From contig NZ_JASHIZ010000009.1 of assembly GCF_030733425.1 (NCBI RefSeq), positions 62,001-126,000 on the forward strand: 64,000 bases of DNA, given 5' to 3'. Shown here piece after piece: positions 8,907 through 17,467 of this stretch (position 1 is the stretch's first letter; each line of letters begins with the position of its first letter). A program made the translations under genes and the position numbers. This DNA is from Roseovarius sp. MMSF_3350. GTDB taxonomy: Bacteria; Pseudomonadota; Alphaproteobacteria; Rhodobacterales; Rhodobacteraceae. The notes under the pieces are model-generated. The model did not search any database, was not told the origin of the DNA, and saw only the letters and a list, made by a program, of their open reading frames with translations.

Positions 8907-9293
8907 ATGAGCCTGTTCGACGAAGACCTGTTCCTGAAAGGGCTGGAGCAGCGCAAGGCCACGCTGGGCGCCGAATACGTGGAGAAGAACCTTGCCGCGG
9001 CCGATGACTTCACGCGGCCTTTCCAGGAAGCGATGACGGCGTGGTGCTGGGGATTCGGCTGGGGCGACGAGGTGATCGACGCAAAGACCCGCAGCATGAT
9101 GAACCTGAGCATGATCGGGGCGCTGGGAAAGATGAACGAGTTCGAGATCCATTGCCGGGGGGCGCTGAACAACGGTGTCACCAGGGAAGAGATTCGCGCC
9201 ATCGTGCACGTGATCGCAATCTATTGCGGGGTGCCGCAGGGGCTGGAATGCTTTCGGCACGCGCGCAAGGTGTTGGAGGAGCGGGGGCTGTAA
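8907..9293 (+). CDS. Carboxymuconolactone decarboxylase-like protein
   Basis: The protein is 128 residues, the normal size for single-domain CMD/AhpD-like proteins. It has the conserved block DAKTRSMMNLSMIGALGKMNEFEIH followed by GVTREEIRAIVHVIAIYCGVPQG. There is no CxxC thiol pair, so it fits the PcaC-like branch rather than the AhpD peroxidase branch. A clear GAGAGGAAA ribosome-binding site precedes the ATG. It sits 15 bases after the ADP-ribosylglycohydrolase gene and is probably the last gene of that operon. No protocatechuate pathway genes are adjacent, so the substrate is open. Confidence 0.85.
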   Translation: MSLFDEDLFLKGLEQRKATLGAEYVEKNLAAADDFTRPFQEAMTAWCWGFGWGDEVIDAKTRSMMNLSMIGALGKMNEFEIHCRGALNNGVTREEIRAIVHVIAIYCGVPQGLECFRHARKVLEERGL

Positions 9294-9725
9294 GCCCCGG
9301 TCCTGGCCGGCGGATCGGGCCGTTGGGGACCTTGCCGGTATGGACGGGGGGGCTCGGGCGGGACGTACAGTACGGTGGGTGGCGGAAGGTGTGATGGAAA
9401 TGTCGCGGTGGCGCCCCGAGTCGCGCGGGCCGGCCCCGGGCGAGTCGCGAATGGGCGCGGCGCGGGGACTCTGACGGCCCGCCTCGGTGCAGCCGAAGGT
9501 TGCGCCGAACCCCTTAAAAACCGTGCGTTTCAACGGATTCAACGTGGAAAGCGACGGCGTCGAACAGGTCTGTGTGGGAAATACGTCACAGAGCGTCCAA
9601 CAACACGGTGCGCGGGGGGCGGTTCGTTGACAGTGAGGGGGCATTTACAGCATTCATCCCTCAAGCCGTGTCCTGGATCGGGGGCGGTGGAACTTGTAAC
9701 TTTCCTGCTTTAAGGAGGGATAACC
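9294..9725 (+). promoter_or_regulatory. Long non-coding leader region of the porin gene
   Basis: Across 432 bases I see no credible gene. The first half is GC-rich and featureless. The second half shifts to lower GC and carries TTGACA at 9627, a possible -35 element, but no good -10 at the right distance. A very strong AAGGAGGGA ribosome-binding site lies at about 9711-9719. A long leader fits a highly expressed, regulated outer-membrane protein. The promoter position is uncertain. Confidence 0.4.
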
Positions 9726-10823
9726 TTGAAAAAGCAACTTCTCTGCACCAGCGCAATCGCCCTCGGCGTCGCTGCTGCCCCTGCCTCGGCCCAGGACTGG
9801 AACCTGGATTGGGGTGGTTTCTTCCAACAGCACATCGCGTATGCCGATGTTGGCGGCACCGGTGTCGGCGCAGCTGACTTCGACGGCATCCAGATGCTGA
9901 CCAACGCCGAAATCATCTTCACCCCGAACATCACGCTGGACAACGGCATGACCTTCGGCATCAACGTTCAGATGGAAGCCACGAACGGTGGTGGTGGTGT
10001 CGACGGCATCGACGAATCGTACATGTCGATCTCGAGCGATACCTTCGGCCGCATCGACGCCGGTTTCGAAAACTCGGCCGGTTACAAGATGATGGTTGGC
10101 GCACCGCAAGTCGGTTCCATGGCGATCAACTCGCCCTCCGCTTCCGCCTTCATCCCGTTCGTGGGTGGTGCTGGTTCGCCCGGCGCATTCCGTCAGGCAG
10201 CCATCTCGTCCTACACCGAGGTTGCGGGTAACAACGACGTTGCACGTATCAGCTACTACACGCCGAGCTTCTCTGGCTTCACCGCCGGTATCTCGTACGC
10301 ACCTTCGGCTGCTGGTAACGCTCAAAACGCTGCTCCGGTCAACCGCAACGCCGGCCTGGTCGACATCTTCGACATCGGTGTGAACTACAGCCAGTCCTTC
10401 GGCACCACCGACATCACGCTGGCCGCCCGCTGGGGCACCGGTGACAGCCAAGTCGCAGGTGTTTCGGATCCCGAAACCTGGGGCGTCGGCTTCCAAGTCG
10501 GCTTCAGCGGTTTCACCTTCGGTGCATCCTACGCTGAAAACGACAACGGTGCCGCAGGCGGCATCGGTGACCAAGAAGGTTACAGCGTTGGTGTCGCATA
10601 CGACGCCGCCGGTCCCTGGACCTTTGGCCTCGAAGCCTACCTCGGCGAAGTCGAAGCAGGCGCGAACGATGGCGAGTACGAGTACTACAAACTCGCCGCC
10701 AACCGCGACCTGGGACCGGGCGTCAGCTGGACCACGTACCTGCTGTACGGTGAAACCGAAAACGCCGCTGGCACCGACATCGACGGTACCGCAATCGGCA
10801 CCGCGATCAACCTGAGCTTCTAA
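9726..10823 (+). CDS. Outer-membrane porin, TTG start
   Basis: The protein is 365 residues. A cleavable signal peptide (MKKQLLCTSAIALGVAAAPASAQ) is followed by alternating beta-strand sequence rich in Gly, Asn and aromatic residues, ending in the C-terminal phenylalanine (INLSF) needed for outer-membrane insertion. It matches alphaproteobacterial porins of the Porin_4 type, with motifs such as SISSDTFGRIDAGFE and a likely constriction loop around the GAPQVGSMAINSPSASAF region. The TTG start is supported by AAGGAGGGA six bases upstream. Codon choice is more C-biased and uniform than in its neighbours, which fits very high expression. It allows diffusion of small solutes. Confidence 0.92.
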   Translation: MKKQLLCTSAIALGVAAAPASAQDWNLDWGGFFQQHIAYADVGGTGVGAADFDGIQMLTNAEIIFTPNITLDNGMTFGINVQMEATNGGGGVDGIDESYMSISSDTFGRIDAGFENSAGYKMMVGAPQVGSMAINSPSASAFIPFVGGAGSPGAFRQAAISSYTEVAGNNDVARISYYTPSFSGFTAGISYAPSAAGNAQNAAPVNRNAGLVDIFDIGVNYSQSFGTTDITLAARWGTGDSQVAGVSDPETWGVGFQVGFSGFTFGASYAENDNGAAGGIGDQEGYSVGVAYDAAGPWTFGLEAYLGEVEAGANDGEYEYYKLAANRDLGPGVSWTTYLLYGETENAAGTDIDGTAIGTAINLSF

Positions 10824-10842
10824 GCTTAGCTTGAACGGCTTT

Positions 10843-10880
10843 GAACGGCGGGGGAGTGTACTCTCCCGCCGTTTTCTTTT
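10843..10880 (+). terminator. Intrinsic terminator of the porin gene
   Basis: AACGGCGGGGGAGT and ACTCTCCCGCCGTT form a 14-bp stem with one G-T pair and a 2-base loop, followed by TTTTCTTTT. It starts 20 bases after the porin stop codon. Confidence 0.92.
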
Positions 10881-10906
10881 AGGGAACGGGCAACCGTTCC
10901 CTTTTT
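10881..10906 (+). terminator. Second intrinsic terminator, directly adjacent
   Basis: AGGGAACGG and CCGTTCCCT form a perfect 9-bp stem capped by the GCAA tetraloop and followed by a run of five T. It begins immediately after the T-tract of the first terminator, giving a double stop between the porin and the sulfotransferase genes. Confidence 0.88.
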
Positions 10907-10927
10907 GATGTGCCTCGAAGGATGGAC

Positions 10928-11761
10928 ATGAAACGAAGTATTGTCTGGCTGGCCTCCTACCCAAAATCCGGCAATACGTGGATGCGGATTTTCCTGGCCA
11001 ACTATCTTTCCGATGCGAAGAAACCTTTGGAAATCAACCAGATCCAGCGTTTCGGATTTGGGGACTCGAAACCGGATCGTTATTTTGCTGCAGCAGGCCG
11101 AAGGATTGACATAAACGATCCCGAAGCAACGCTTCAAGTGCGCGACCGGGTCCTGCAAGGGATCGTGGCAAACAATGCGGATGTGAATTTCGTCAAAACG
11201 CACAACTGTCGTAACCAGGCATTTGGTGTTGAACTCATTCCCGCGCGTTATACTAGGCAGGCGATCTATATTCTGCGCAATCCTCTGGACATGGTTTTGT
11301 CCTACGCGCGGCACTACGGCATGACGCATGAGGAAACCGTCGAGTTCATCGGCCGCACGGATAGTGCCAATCAGGCCGATGCCACGACCACCTGGCAGTT
11401 CCTGGGCAGTTGGAGCGACCACGTCAAGGACTGGACGCAAGGCGGAGCCTTTCCGGTTCTGGCGCTGCGCTACGAAGACCTGCTGACGGACCCGCGAACC
11501 TATTTTGCGAAGACCCTCGAGTTCATCGGCGTGCCTGTCGTGCCGGAGCGCCTGGAGCGGGCGATCCGGTTTGCAAGCTTCGACGAACTGAAGAAGCAGG
11601 AGGACCAATCAGGCTTTCAGGAAAAGTCCCCGCACTCCGAACGCTTTTTCGCAAGAGGTGAAGCCGGGCAGTGGAAAGACGACCTTGACCCGGCCCTGGT
11701 CAACCGGGTCCGCCGGGAGCATAAGCGGATGATGAAGAAGCACGGGTACTACAGTGTCTGA
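10928..11761 (+). CDS. Sulfotransferase family protein (first of a tandem pair)
   Basis: The protein is 277 residues from the ATG at 10928, which has GAAGGA 6 bases upstream (a GTG at 10910 and an ATG at 10922 are in frame). It carries the PAPS 5'-phosphosulfate loop WLASYPKSGNTWMR (residues 7-20). The 3'-phosphate motif RNPLDMVLSYARH lies in the middle and ARGEAGQWKDDL near the C-terminus, all in the order of cytosolic-type sulfotransferases. It transfers sulfate from PAPS to a hydroxyl or amine acceptor that is not identifiable here. Its base composition is noticeably less GC-rich than the flanking genes. It overlaps the next gene by eight bases. Confidence 0.87.
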   Translation: MKRSIVWLASYPKSGNTWMRIFLANYLSDAKKPLEINQIQRFGFGDSKPDRYFAAAGRRIDINDPEATLQVRDRVLQGIVANNADVNFVKTHNCRNQAFGVELIPARYTRQAIYILRNPLDMVLSYARHYGMTHEETVEFIGRTDSANQADATTTWQFLGSWSDHVKDWTQGGAFPVLALRYEDLLTDPRTYFAKTLEFIGVPVVPERLERAIRFASFDELKKQEDQSGFQEKSPHSERFFARGEAGQWKDDLDPALVNRVRREHKRMMKKHGYYSV

Positions 11762-12620
11762 CCTGCAGAGGATCATCTGGCTGGCGTCGTTCCCCAAATC
11801 GGGCAATACGTGGCTGCGCAGCCTGCTGGCGCATTATTTCATGCCGCCGGGAATGGCGCCCGATATCAATAACTTGCGCCAGTTTACGACCGCCGACATC
11901 CGGCAGGATTTCTTCGATGCCGCGAATGGCGGGACCTTTCACGGAAAGACCATCGACGATTGGCTGCGCGTGCGCACCAAGGCGATACACATGATTGCCG
12001 GGGCCAAGCCGGGCAAGCATTTCGTCAAGACACACTGTACACCGATCCGGGTTGGAAGCGTGGACCTGATTCCCCCCGCCGTCACGGCCGGGGCGCTTTA
12101 CATCATGCGCAATCCGTTCGATGTGGCACCCTCCTTTGCGCGTCACACCTCGGTGTCGCTGGATGAGGCCATTGCCAAGATGTGCGATCCGGAAAACGTG
12201 ATGGGAACCGGTACCGGAATCCTCGATGCGCTGGGGCGGTGGGATGATCATGTGACCCGCTGGGCCACGGTGCCGGGAATGCCGCGGCACCTGATCCGTT
12301 ACGAGGACATGCTGGACAAGCCCGCCAAGACCACGGAGCGGTTGCTGGACTTTCTGAGCGTCAAGCCGGATCGGCCGAAGCTGGCCCGCGCGATCAAGGC
12401 CACCAGTTTCGAGGCGCTGAAGAAACAGGAAGAAAAGCACGGCTTCACCGAGCGGCCCGAGGGGATGAAAAGCTTTTTCGCCAAGGGCAGGGCAGGCGGC
12501 TGGAAAGACGACCTGACGCCAGCGCAGGTGGGACGCATCCGCGAGGCTTTCGCGCCGGTGCTGGAGCGGTGGTATCCCGAGATGCTGGACGAGACTGCGG
12601 AATTTGCCGGGTCCGCCTGA
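11754..12620 (+). CDS. Sulfotransferase family protein (second of the tandem pair), GTG start
   Basis: The protein is 288 residues, starting at GTG inside the end of the previous gene. It has the same ordered motifs as its neighbour: WLASFPKSGNTWLR near residue 9, MRNPFDVAPSFARH in the middle and AKGRAGGWKDDLTP near the C-terminus. The two are clearly diverged paralogues, with an identical layout including the EALKKQE segment. Co-translation suggests action on related acceptors or as a heterodimer, which is inference. No sulfate-activation genes (cysD, cysN, cysC) are nearby. Confidence 0.87.
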   Translation: MSDLQRIIWLASFPKSGNTWLRSLLAHYFMPPGMAPDINNLRQFTTADIRQDFFDAANGGTFHGKTIDDWLRVRTKAIHMIAGAKPGKHFVKTHCTPIRVGSVDLIPPAVTAGALYIMRNPFDVAPSFARHTSVSLDEAIAKMCDPENVMGTGTGILDALGRWDDHVTRWATVPGMPRHLIRYEDMLDKPAKTTERLLDFLSVKPDRPKLARAIKATSFEALKKQEEKHGFTERPEGMKSFFAKGRAGGWKDDLTPAQVGRIREAFAPVLERWYPEMLDETAEFAGSA

Positions 12621-12668
12621 TGCCAGCCGCATGAGCGTTGTGCCATAAGCGCCTGTTTCACATGGTTT

Positions 12669-13511
12669 TCAGGCTGGGCGCAGTCCGAGTATCTCGCGCG
12701 TCTGGGCAAGGGTGGCGACGGGCCTTTCGTATTTTGCGCAAAGCTCTGCCGCGCGGGCTATCAGCGCGGCGTTCGACGGCGCGAGCGTGTCGCGGTCGAG
12801 CCGCACGTTGTCTTCCAGCCCTGCGCGGGTGTGGCCGCCCGCGGCAATGGCCCATTCGTTGACCACCACCTGATTGGCGCCGATGCCCGCGGCGCACCAG
12901 TTGGCCCGCGGCGCGCGGTCCCTCATGGTCTTCACGTAGAAGTCGAATACGGCCTTGTCGGCGGGCATGGCGTTTTTCACGCCCATGACGAACTGGACAT
13001 AGAGCTTGCCGGGCAGGGTACCCGCCTCGTGCCGGGCGATGGCCTGAAGAATGTGGGACAGATCGAACGCCTCGACCTCGGGGGTGATGTCGTGGGCGGT
13101 CATCTCGGACGCGAGCCAATCGACGAGGTCGGGCGGATTCTCGTAGACGCGACTGGGAAAATTGTTGGAGCCCACCGAGAGCGAGGCCATGTCGGGGCGC
13201 AAGGGGAGCATCCCGCCGCGCGCCTTTCCGGCGCCGGAGCGCCCGCCCGTGGAGAACTGGATCACGACGCCGGGGCAGTGTTTCTCCAGCCCTTCCTTGA
13301 GCGCGGCGAATTTCTCGGGGTCGGAGGAGGGCGATTCGTCCTCGTTGCGGACATGCGCGTGGATGATGCTGGCCCCGGCCTCGACCGCCGCGTGGCTGCT
13401 TTCGATCTGCTGGGAAACGGTGATCGGCACCGCCGGGTTGTCGGAGGTGCGCGGCACCGAACCGGTTATGGCGCAACACAGGATGCAGGGTTTGCCGGAG
13501 ATGTCGGACAT
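12669..13511 (-). CDS. Beta-keto acid cleavage enzyme (BKACE, DUF849; Kce-like)
   Basis: The protein is 280 residues, the standard length. It shows the zinc-binding HAH pair in ASIIHAHVRNEDESPS, the QFSTGGRSG substrate loop and the C-terminal NVRLDRDTLAPSNAALIARA that is typical of the family. Members condense a beta-keto acid with acetyl-CoA and release acetoacetate plus a CoA ester; the best-known case is 3-keto-5-aminohexanoate cleavage in lysine fermentation. There are no lysine-fermentation or carnitine genes around it, so the actual substrate is open. It is a single gene, convergent with the sulfotransferases. Confidence 0.88.
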   Translation of the reverse strand: MSDISGKPCILCCAITGSVPRTSDNPAVPITVSQQIESSHAAVEAGASIIHAHVRNEDESPSSDPEKFAALKEGLEKHCPGVVIQFSTGGRSGAGKARGGMLPLRPDMASLSVGSNNFPSRVYENPPDLVDWLASEMTAHDITPEVEAFDLSHILQAIARHEAGTLPGKLYVQFVMGVKNAMPADKAVFDFYVKTMRDRAPRANWCAAGIGANQVVVNEWAIAAGGHTRAGLEDNVRLDRDTLAPSNAALIARAAELCAKYERPVATLAQTREILGLRPA

Positions 13512-13626
13512 CGGGGGTCTTTCCGTAATATTTCAGTACGATACGCGCTCGGGCCGAGCCGGCGTGCGGCGCGCCGACACGGGAAAATGTTACACCGGAC
13601 CGGCAGGAACCGACAAGCGAGCGGCG

Positions 13627-14223
13627 TCACTCCATCCGCATGGCTTCGGTTTCAATCATGATGTCGACCGTGTCGCCCACCATGCCGTTCTCGACGCCGT
13701 AGGTCATGCCGAATTCACTGCGCTGGATGCTTGTCTGCATCGACAGACCAAGCGTGAACCGCTCGTGGCCAAAGGGATATTCCGCGGCCTTGTTGAGCGT
13801 CACGTTCAGCGTCACCGGTCGGGTCTCGCCGAGAATGGTCAGTTCGCCTTCGACGGTGCCTTCCGTCTCGGAGCTGGCAGTGCCGCCATTGGCGGTAAAG
13901 GTGATCTCGGGGTGGTTGGAGACATCGAGGAAATCCGCCTTGCGCACATGCTCGTTGCGGCCCTCGTGGAAGGTATCGACGCTGGTGGCGGCGATGGTGA
14001 CGCTGACCTCGCCCAGTTCGTTGGTTTCGGCATCGTAGTCGAAGCCGCCCTCGACCCCCGGGAAGATGCCGAGTGTCTTGGCATAGCCGATATGGTCGAC
14101 GGTGAAATAGACGGTGGTATGGCTTGCATCGAGCTCGTAGCGGGCCATTTCGGCCTGTGCGAGGACCGGCAGCGTGGCGAGCGGGATCGCGGCGAGCAGG
14201 GAAGTCGGGAATTGAAGTGACAT
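13627..14223 (-). CDS. YceI-family periplasmic protein
   Basis: The protein is 198 residues: a signal peptide (about residues 1-24, ending AQAE) and then a lipocalin-like YceI domain. Characteristic stretches are YELDASHTTVYFTVDHIGYAK at the start, then KADFLDVSNHPEITF and a late IQRSEFGMTYG. YceI domains bind long isoprenoid or amphiphilic ligands in the periplasm. The ATG at 14223 gives a proper signal peptide; the longer upstream frame runs into the divergent gene. Only 37 bases separate it from the divergent phosphatase-family gene, so the two probably share a promoter region. Confidence 0.88.
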   Translation of the reverse strand: MSLQFPTSLLAAIPLATLPVLAQAEMARYELDASHTTVYFTVDHIGYAKTLGIFPGVEGGFDYDAETNELGEVSVTIAATSVDTFHEGRNEHVRKADFLDVSNHPEITFTANGGTASSETEGTVEGELTILGETRPVTLNVTLNKAAEYPFGHERFTLGLSMQTSIQRSEFGMTYGVENGMVGDTVDIMIETEAMRME

Positions 14224-14260
14224 GGGGTCTCCTGTCATGTGCAGCGTATGATAGGTTAAT

Positions 14261-15052
14261 GTGCGAATGGTAATGCAAGACGTGGTTGCAGCAACGGGGA
14301 AAAGCCGGACGGATGGCCTGCGCCTGCGTTGTGCCAGCTGGAACGTGCATCGGGCGAAGGGCGCGGACGGGCGGGTCGACCCGGACCGGGTGCGCGCGGC
14401 GATCGCCGGAGCGCTGGTGCCGGAGGCGCCTGATGTGCTGGCGTTGCAGGAGGCCGATGCGGAGTGCCGGCCGCATGAAAGCATCCTCGATATGGCGGGG
14501 ATCGCATCGGATAGCGGGCTGGTCTGGCAGCATGAGGACCCCGAGATGCGCTGGGGGCCGCAGAGCGACGGGTTCCTGGGCACGATTTTGTTCCTGCATC
14601 CGCGGCTGGAGGTCGGTCACCGCGACGTGATCGACCTGCCGGGGCATTGTCACCGCGGCGCGGTGGTGGTGGAGGCGCAGGTGGACGGCCTGCGCGTGCG
14701 GATCATGTCGATGCACCTGTCGCTGTCACAGCCGTTGAGGGTGGTGCAGATGCGGATCGTGGGGCAGTACCTGCGCCGGCGTCCCATCATGCAGACGATC
14801 ATGATGGGCGATTTCAACGAATGGCGACCCTGGGGCGGGCTGATGTTCAATGGCCGGTTGGTGGGAAGGCGGTTTCACGGGGCCGCACCGCGCAGTTTTC
14901 CCGCACACAGACCGCTGCTGCCGTTGGACCGGATCCTAACCGACAGGGCCGGGGCGGTGTCGGATGTGCGGGTGATCGCCACCGATCAGACGCGGGCGGC
15001 GTCCGATCACCTGCCGATCCGGGGCGAGGTTCTTGTATCCGCGTCGGATTGA
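14261..15052 (+). CDS. Endonuclease/exonuclease/phosphatase family protein
   Basis: The protein is 263 residues. The fold's motifs are present: LRCASWNVHRAKGADG (Asn), DVLALQEAD (metal-binding Glu), the IMSMHLSLS segment, MMGDFNEW (Asp/Asn pair) and the terminal ASDHLPI (Asp-His). This is a complete EEP metal-dependent phosphoesterase site. Such proteins hydrolyse phosphodiesters in nucleic acids, inositol phosphates or lipids, and this one is not assignable further. The start is uncertain: GTG at 14261, ATG at 14267 or ATG at 14273, with no strong ribosome-binding site for any. Confidence 0.83.
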   Translation: MRMVMQDVVAATGKSRTDGLRLRCASWNVHRAKGADGRVDPDRVRAAIAGALVPEAPDVLALQEADAECRPHESILDMAGIASDSGLVWQHEDPEMRWGPQSDGFLGTILFLHPRLEVGHRDVIDLPGHCHRGAVVVEAQVDGLRVRIMSMHLSLSQPLRVVQMRIVGQYLRRRPIMQTIMMGDFNEWRPWGGLMFNGRLVGRRFHGAAPRSFPAHRPLLPLDRILTDRAGAVSDVRVIATDQTRAASDHLPIRGEVLVSASD

Positions 15053-15131
15053 GCCCGCGACGCTGAAAGATTTGTGATCTGGTCGCCGGTTTCGTGCGTT
15101 CTACTTAAATGCAGAACGCGCAAGGATAATC

Positions 15132-15857
15132 ATGGTCGACATAACCCCGCATAAAAGGACCGCGACGCTGACGGTTCGTCCGCCGATGGCGGAAGTCATC
15201 GTGATCGCGGCGGCGATGGCGATTGGACTGGCCGCGTTCGCAACGGCGGTACTGCCGTCGCCGGGCTGGGCGTTGGGGGCGTTTGCCCTGTGCGTCGGGC
15301 TGGTGGTTCTGGGCTTGCGGCGCAATTATCCGCACGCGGTGTTCGGCTTGTGCAACACGGTCACGCTGGGGCGCGCGGCGCTGTTGTCTCTTTTGGCCGC
15401 TGCGCTGTTCGACGCCGGAGCGGTATCGCCGTGGCTGGTGTTCTGGGTCGGACTGACGATCCTGTCGCTGGACGGGGTGGACGGCTGGCTGGCGCGGCGG
15501 TCGCAGCTGAAATCCGACTTCGGGGCACGGTTCGACATGGAGGTCGATGCGGCATTGGGCGCAGTGCTGGCGCTGTGGCTGCTGCTGTCGGGCCGGACGG
15601 GCGCGGAGATACTGGTGCTGGGGTTCATGCGCTATGTCTTCGTGCTGGCGGGGCTGGCATGGCCGCTGCTGCGCGGCGCATTACCCGAATCGATGCGGCG
15701 CAAGACCATCTGCGTGGTGCAGGTCGGGACCTTGATCGTGCTGACGTGCCCGCTGATTTCGCCAGGCATCGCCGGTCCGGTCGCGCTGGTGGCCTCGATG
15801 CTGCTGGTGCTGTCCTTTGCCATCGATACCGCCTGGCTGGTGCGACACCGCCGATGA
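15132..15857 (+). CDS. CDP-alcohol phosphatidyltransferase family protein
   Basis: This 241-residue inner-membrane protein has about six helices. The catalytic CAP motif is complete: DGVDGWLAR, then eight residues, GARFD and MEVDA (about residues 114-138), with all the metal-binding Asp residues. The family moves a phosphatidyl or other phospho-alcohol group from a CDP-linked donor onto an alcohol. The long hydrophobic N-terminus and the lone CAP gene in an odd operon make it different from the standard pgsA or pssA genes. AAGGA precedes the ATG. It is the first gene of a nine-gene operon and overlaps the next by four bases. Confidence 0.87.
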   Translation: MVDITPHKRTATLTVRPPMAEVIVIAAAMAIGLAAFATAVLPSPGWALGAFALCVGLVVLGLRRNYPHAVFGLCNTVTLGRAALLSLLAAALFDAGAVSPWLVFWVGLTILSLDGVDGWLARRSQLKSDFGARFDMEVDAALGAVLALWLLLSGRTGAEILVLGFMRYVFVLAGLAWPLLRGALPESMRRKTICVVQVGTLIVLTCPLISPGIAGPVALVASMLLVLSFAIDTAWLVRHRR

Positions 15858-17467
15858 TCCGTGCCCTGATCCTGATTGCCGCGGCGGGCGTGATGTTCTG
15901 CGTGCTGGCCCTGCCCAACCATCCGGGTCAGATGAGCTATGCCGGGATGGCCTATTGGCCGATCGAGTTGTCGGTGCTGCTGTTCGCAATGATGGCGCTG
16001 GGAGGGACGCGCGGCGTGGCGTCGGGGCTGGCGCTGGTCATCGTGGCGGTCACGCTGCTGAAACTGGCGGACCTGGGAAGCTTCACGGCCTATAACCGGG
16101 CCTTCAACCCGATATCGGACCTGTTCCTGGTCGAGGCGGGTTTCGGCCTGTTGAGCGACAGTATCGGGACCGCGAGCGCGAGCCTGGTGGTCGTGGGGAG
16201 CATTCTGGCGACGGTGCTGGTCTACATGCTGCTGCGCGGCGGGCTGAAGGCATGGGGCCGGCTCTCCCTGCCGGGGCCGGCACGGGCGGCTGCATTGGTG
16301 GCGGCGCTGGCGACCGGCGGCTGGGCGGTGGCGGATACAGGTCACCACCTGGGCTACTGGACGTTCGAGCAAAGTCCGCCCGGATCAGCCCGGACCACGC
16401 GCGTGGCCGTCGCCCGCATCGGCGACGCGCGCGAAACGGTGGCGGACCTAGCACAGTTCCGGCAGACGGCGGAGGCCGATCCGATGCGCGACATCGCGGG
16501 TGCGTTCGACCGGCTGGAGGGGCGCGATATCCTGCTTATCTGGGTCGAAAGCTATGGGCGCGCCAGCATCGACAACCCGGAATACGCCCCGACCCACGTA
16601 GCCACGCTGCGCCGTGCCGAGCAAGAGATCGCAGCGGCGGGGCTGGAGATCAAGAGCGGCTGGCTGACCTCGCCCACCGCTGGAGGGCAAAGCTGGCTGG
16701 CACATGGGGCGTTTGGTAGCGGGCTCTGGACGCCGGACAACGCGCGCTATGGCGCGATGATTGCAAGCGGGCAGAAATGGCTGTTCCAGCTGGCCGCAGA
16801 GGCGGGCTATCGCACCGCCGCGGTGATGCCGGCGATCACGATGGCCTGGCCAGAAAGCGCCGCGATGGGGTTCGAGCGCGTGTTCGAGGCCAAGGACATC
16901 CCCTATCAGGGGGCGCCGTTCAACTGGGTCACGATGCCCGACCAGTTCACGCTGGCAACCTATGGTGACCTGTTGCCCGACGATCCGCGGCCGGATTTCA
17001 TCCAGGTTGCGCTGATCTCGTCGCACGCGCCGTGGACGCCGGTTCCGAAGATGCTGCCATGGGGCGCGATCGGCGACGGCACAGAGTTCAACGAGATGGC
17101 CGCGAAAGGACCGACGCCCAAAGAATTGTGGAAGGACCGGGACGCGGTGCGCGACGCCTATCGCCGGTCGGTGGACTATTCGCTGAACGCGGTTTTTTCG
17201 CACGTGGCACGTCTGGGGGAAGCGGCACCGCTGGTGATCGTGGCTGGAGACCACCAGGCGGCCGGCTTCGTGGCAGGCAGCGAGAACCGGGACGTACCGG
17301 TACACATGATCGCGTCGCCTGACGTTCTGGCGATGATCGACGGCTGGGGATGGAGCGAGGGAATGGTTCCGGCCTCCGACCTCGAGGCGTGGCGGATGGA
17401 CGGGTTCCGCAACGAGTTCATCCGGGCCTTTTCCTCGATCGAGCAGATCGCGGGGGTGGCGCGATGA
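15854..17467 (+). CDS. Membrane-anchored alkaline-phosphatase-superfamily enzyme (sulfatase-like)
   Basis: The protein is 537 residues: five to six N-terminal helices (to about residue 165) and a large extracytoplasmic domain. The domain begins DILLIWVESYGRA (metal ligand Glu 232), has a Ser/Thr nucleophile region TSPTAGGQSWL (272-282), then SSHAPW (His 391) and GDHQAAG (Asp 466, His 467), and His 484. This layout is that of lipid-headgroup phosphotransferases and LTA-synthase-like enzymes. It is probably an enzyme that transfers or removes a phospho-headgroup outside the inner membrane. A longer frame upstream is ruled out because it overlaps the preceding gene; the ATG at 15854 gives a four-base overlap. 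Confidence 0.8.
   Translation: MIRALILIAAAGVMFCVLALPNHPGQMSYAGMAYWPIELSVLLFAMMALGGTRGVASGLALVIVAVTLLKLADLGSFTAYNRAFNPISDLFLVEAGFGLLSDSIGTASASLVVVGSILATVLVYMLLRGGLKAWGRLSLPGPARAAALVAALATGGWAVADTGHHLGYWTFEQSPPGSARTTRVAVARIGDARETVADLAQFRQTAEADPMRDIAGAFDRLEGRDILLIWVESYGRASIDNPEYAPTHVATLRRAEQEIAAAGLEIKSGWLTSPTAGGQSWLAHGAFGSGLWTPDNARYGAMIASGQKWLFQLAAEAGYRTAAVMPAITMAWPESAAMGFERVFEAKDIPYQGAPFNWVTMPDQFTLATYGDLLPDDPRPDFIQVALISSHAPWTPVPKMLPWGAIGDGTEFNEMAAKGPTPKELWKDRDAVRDAYRRSVDYSLNAVFSHVARLGEAAPLVIVAGDHQAAGFVAGSENRDVPVHMIASPDVLAMIDGWGWSEGMVPASDLEAWRMDGFRNEFIRAFSSIEQIAGVAR

Noticed and set aside
15290..15853. Possible N-terminal extension of the sulfatase-like membrane enzyme
   Set aside because: The added residues are a Gly/Arg/Ala-rich shadow of the CDP-alcohol phosphatidyltransferase gene. 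The ATG at 15854 gives a normal membrane start and a four-base overlap.
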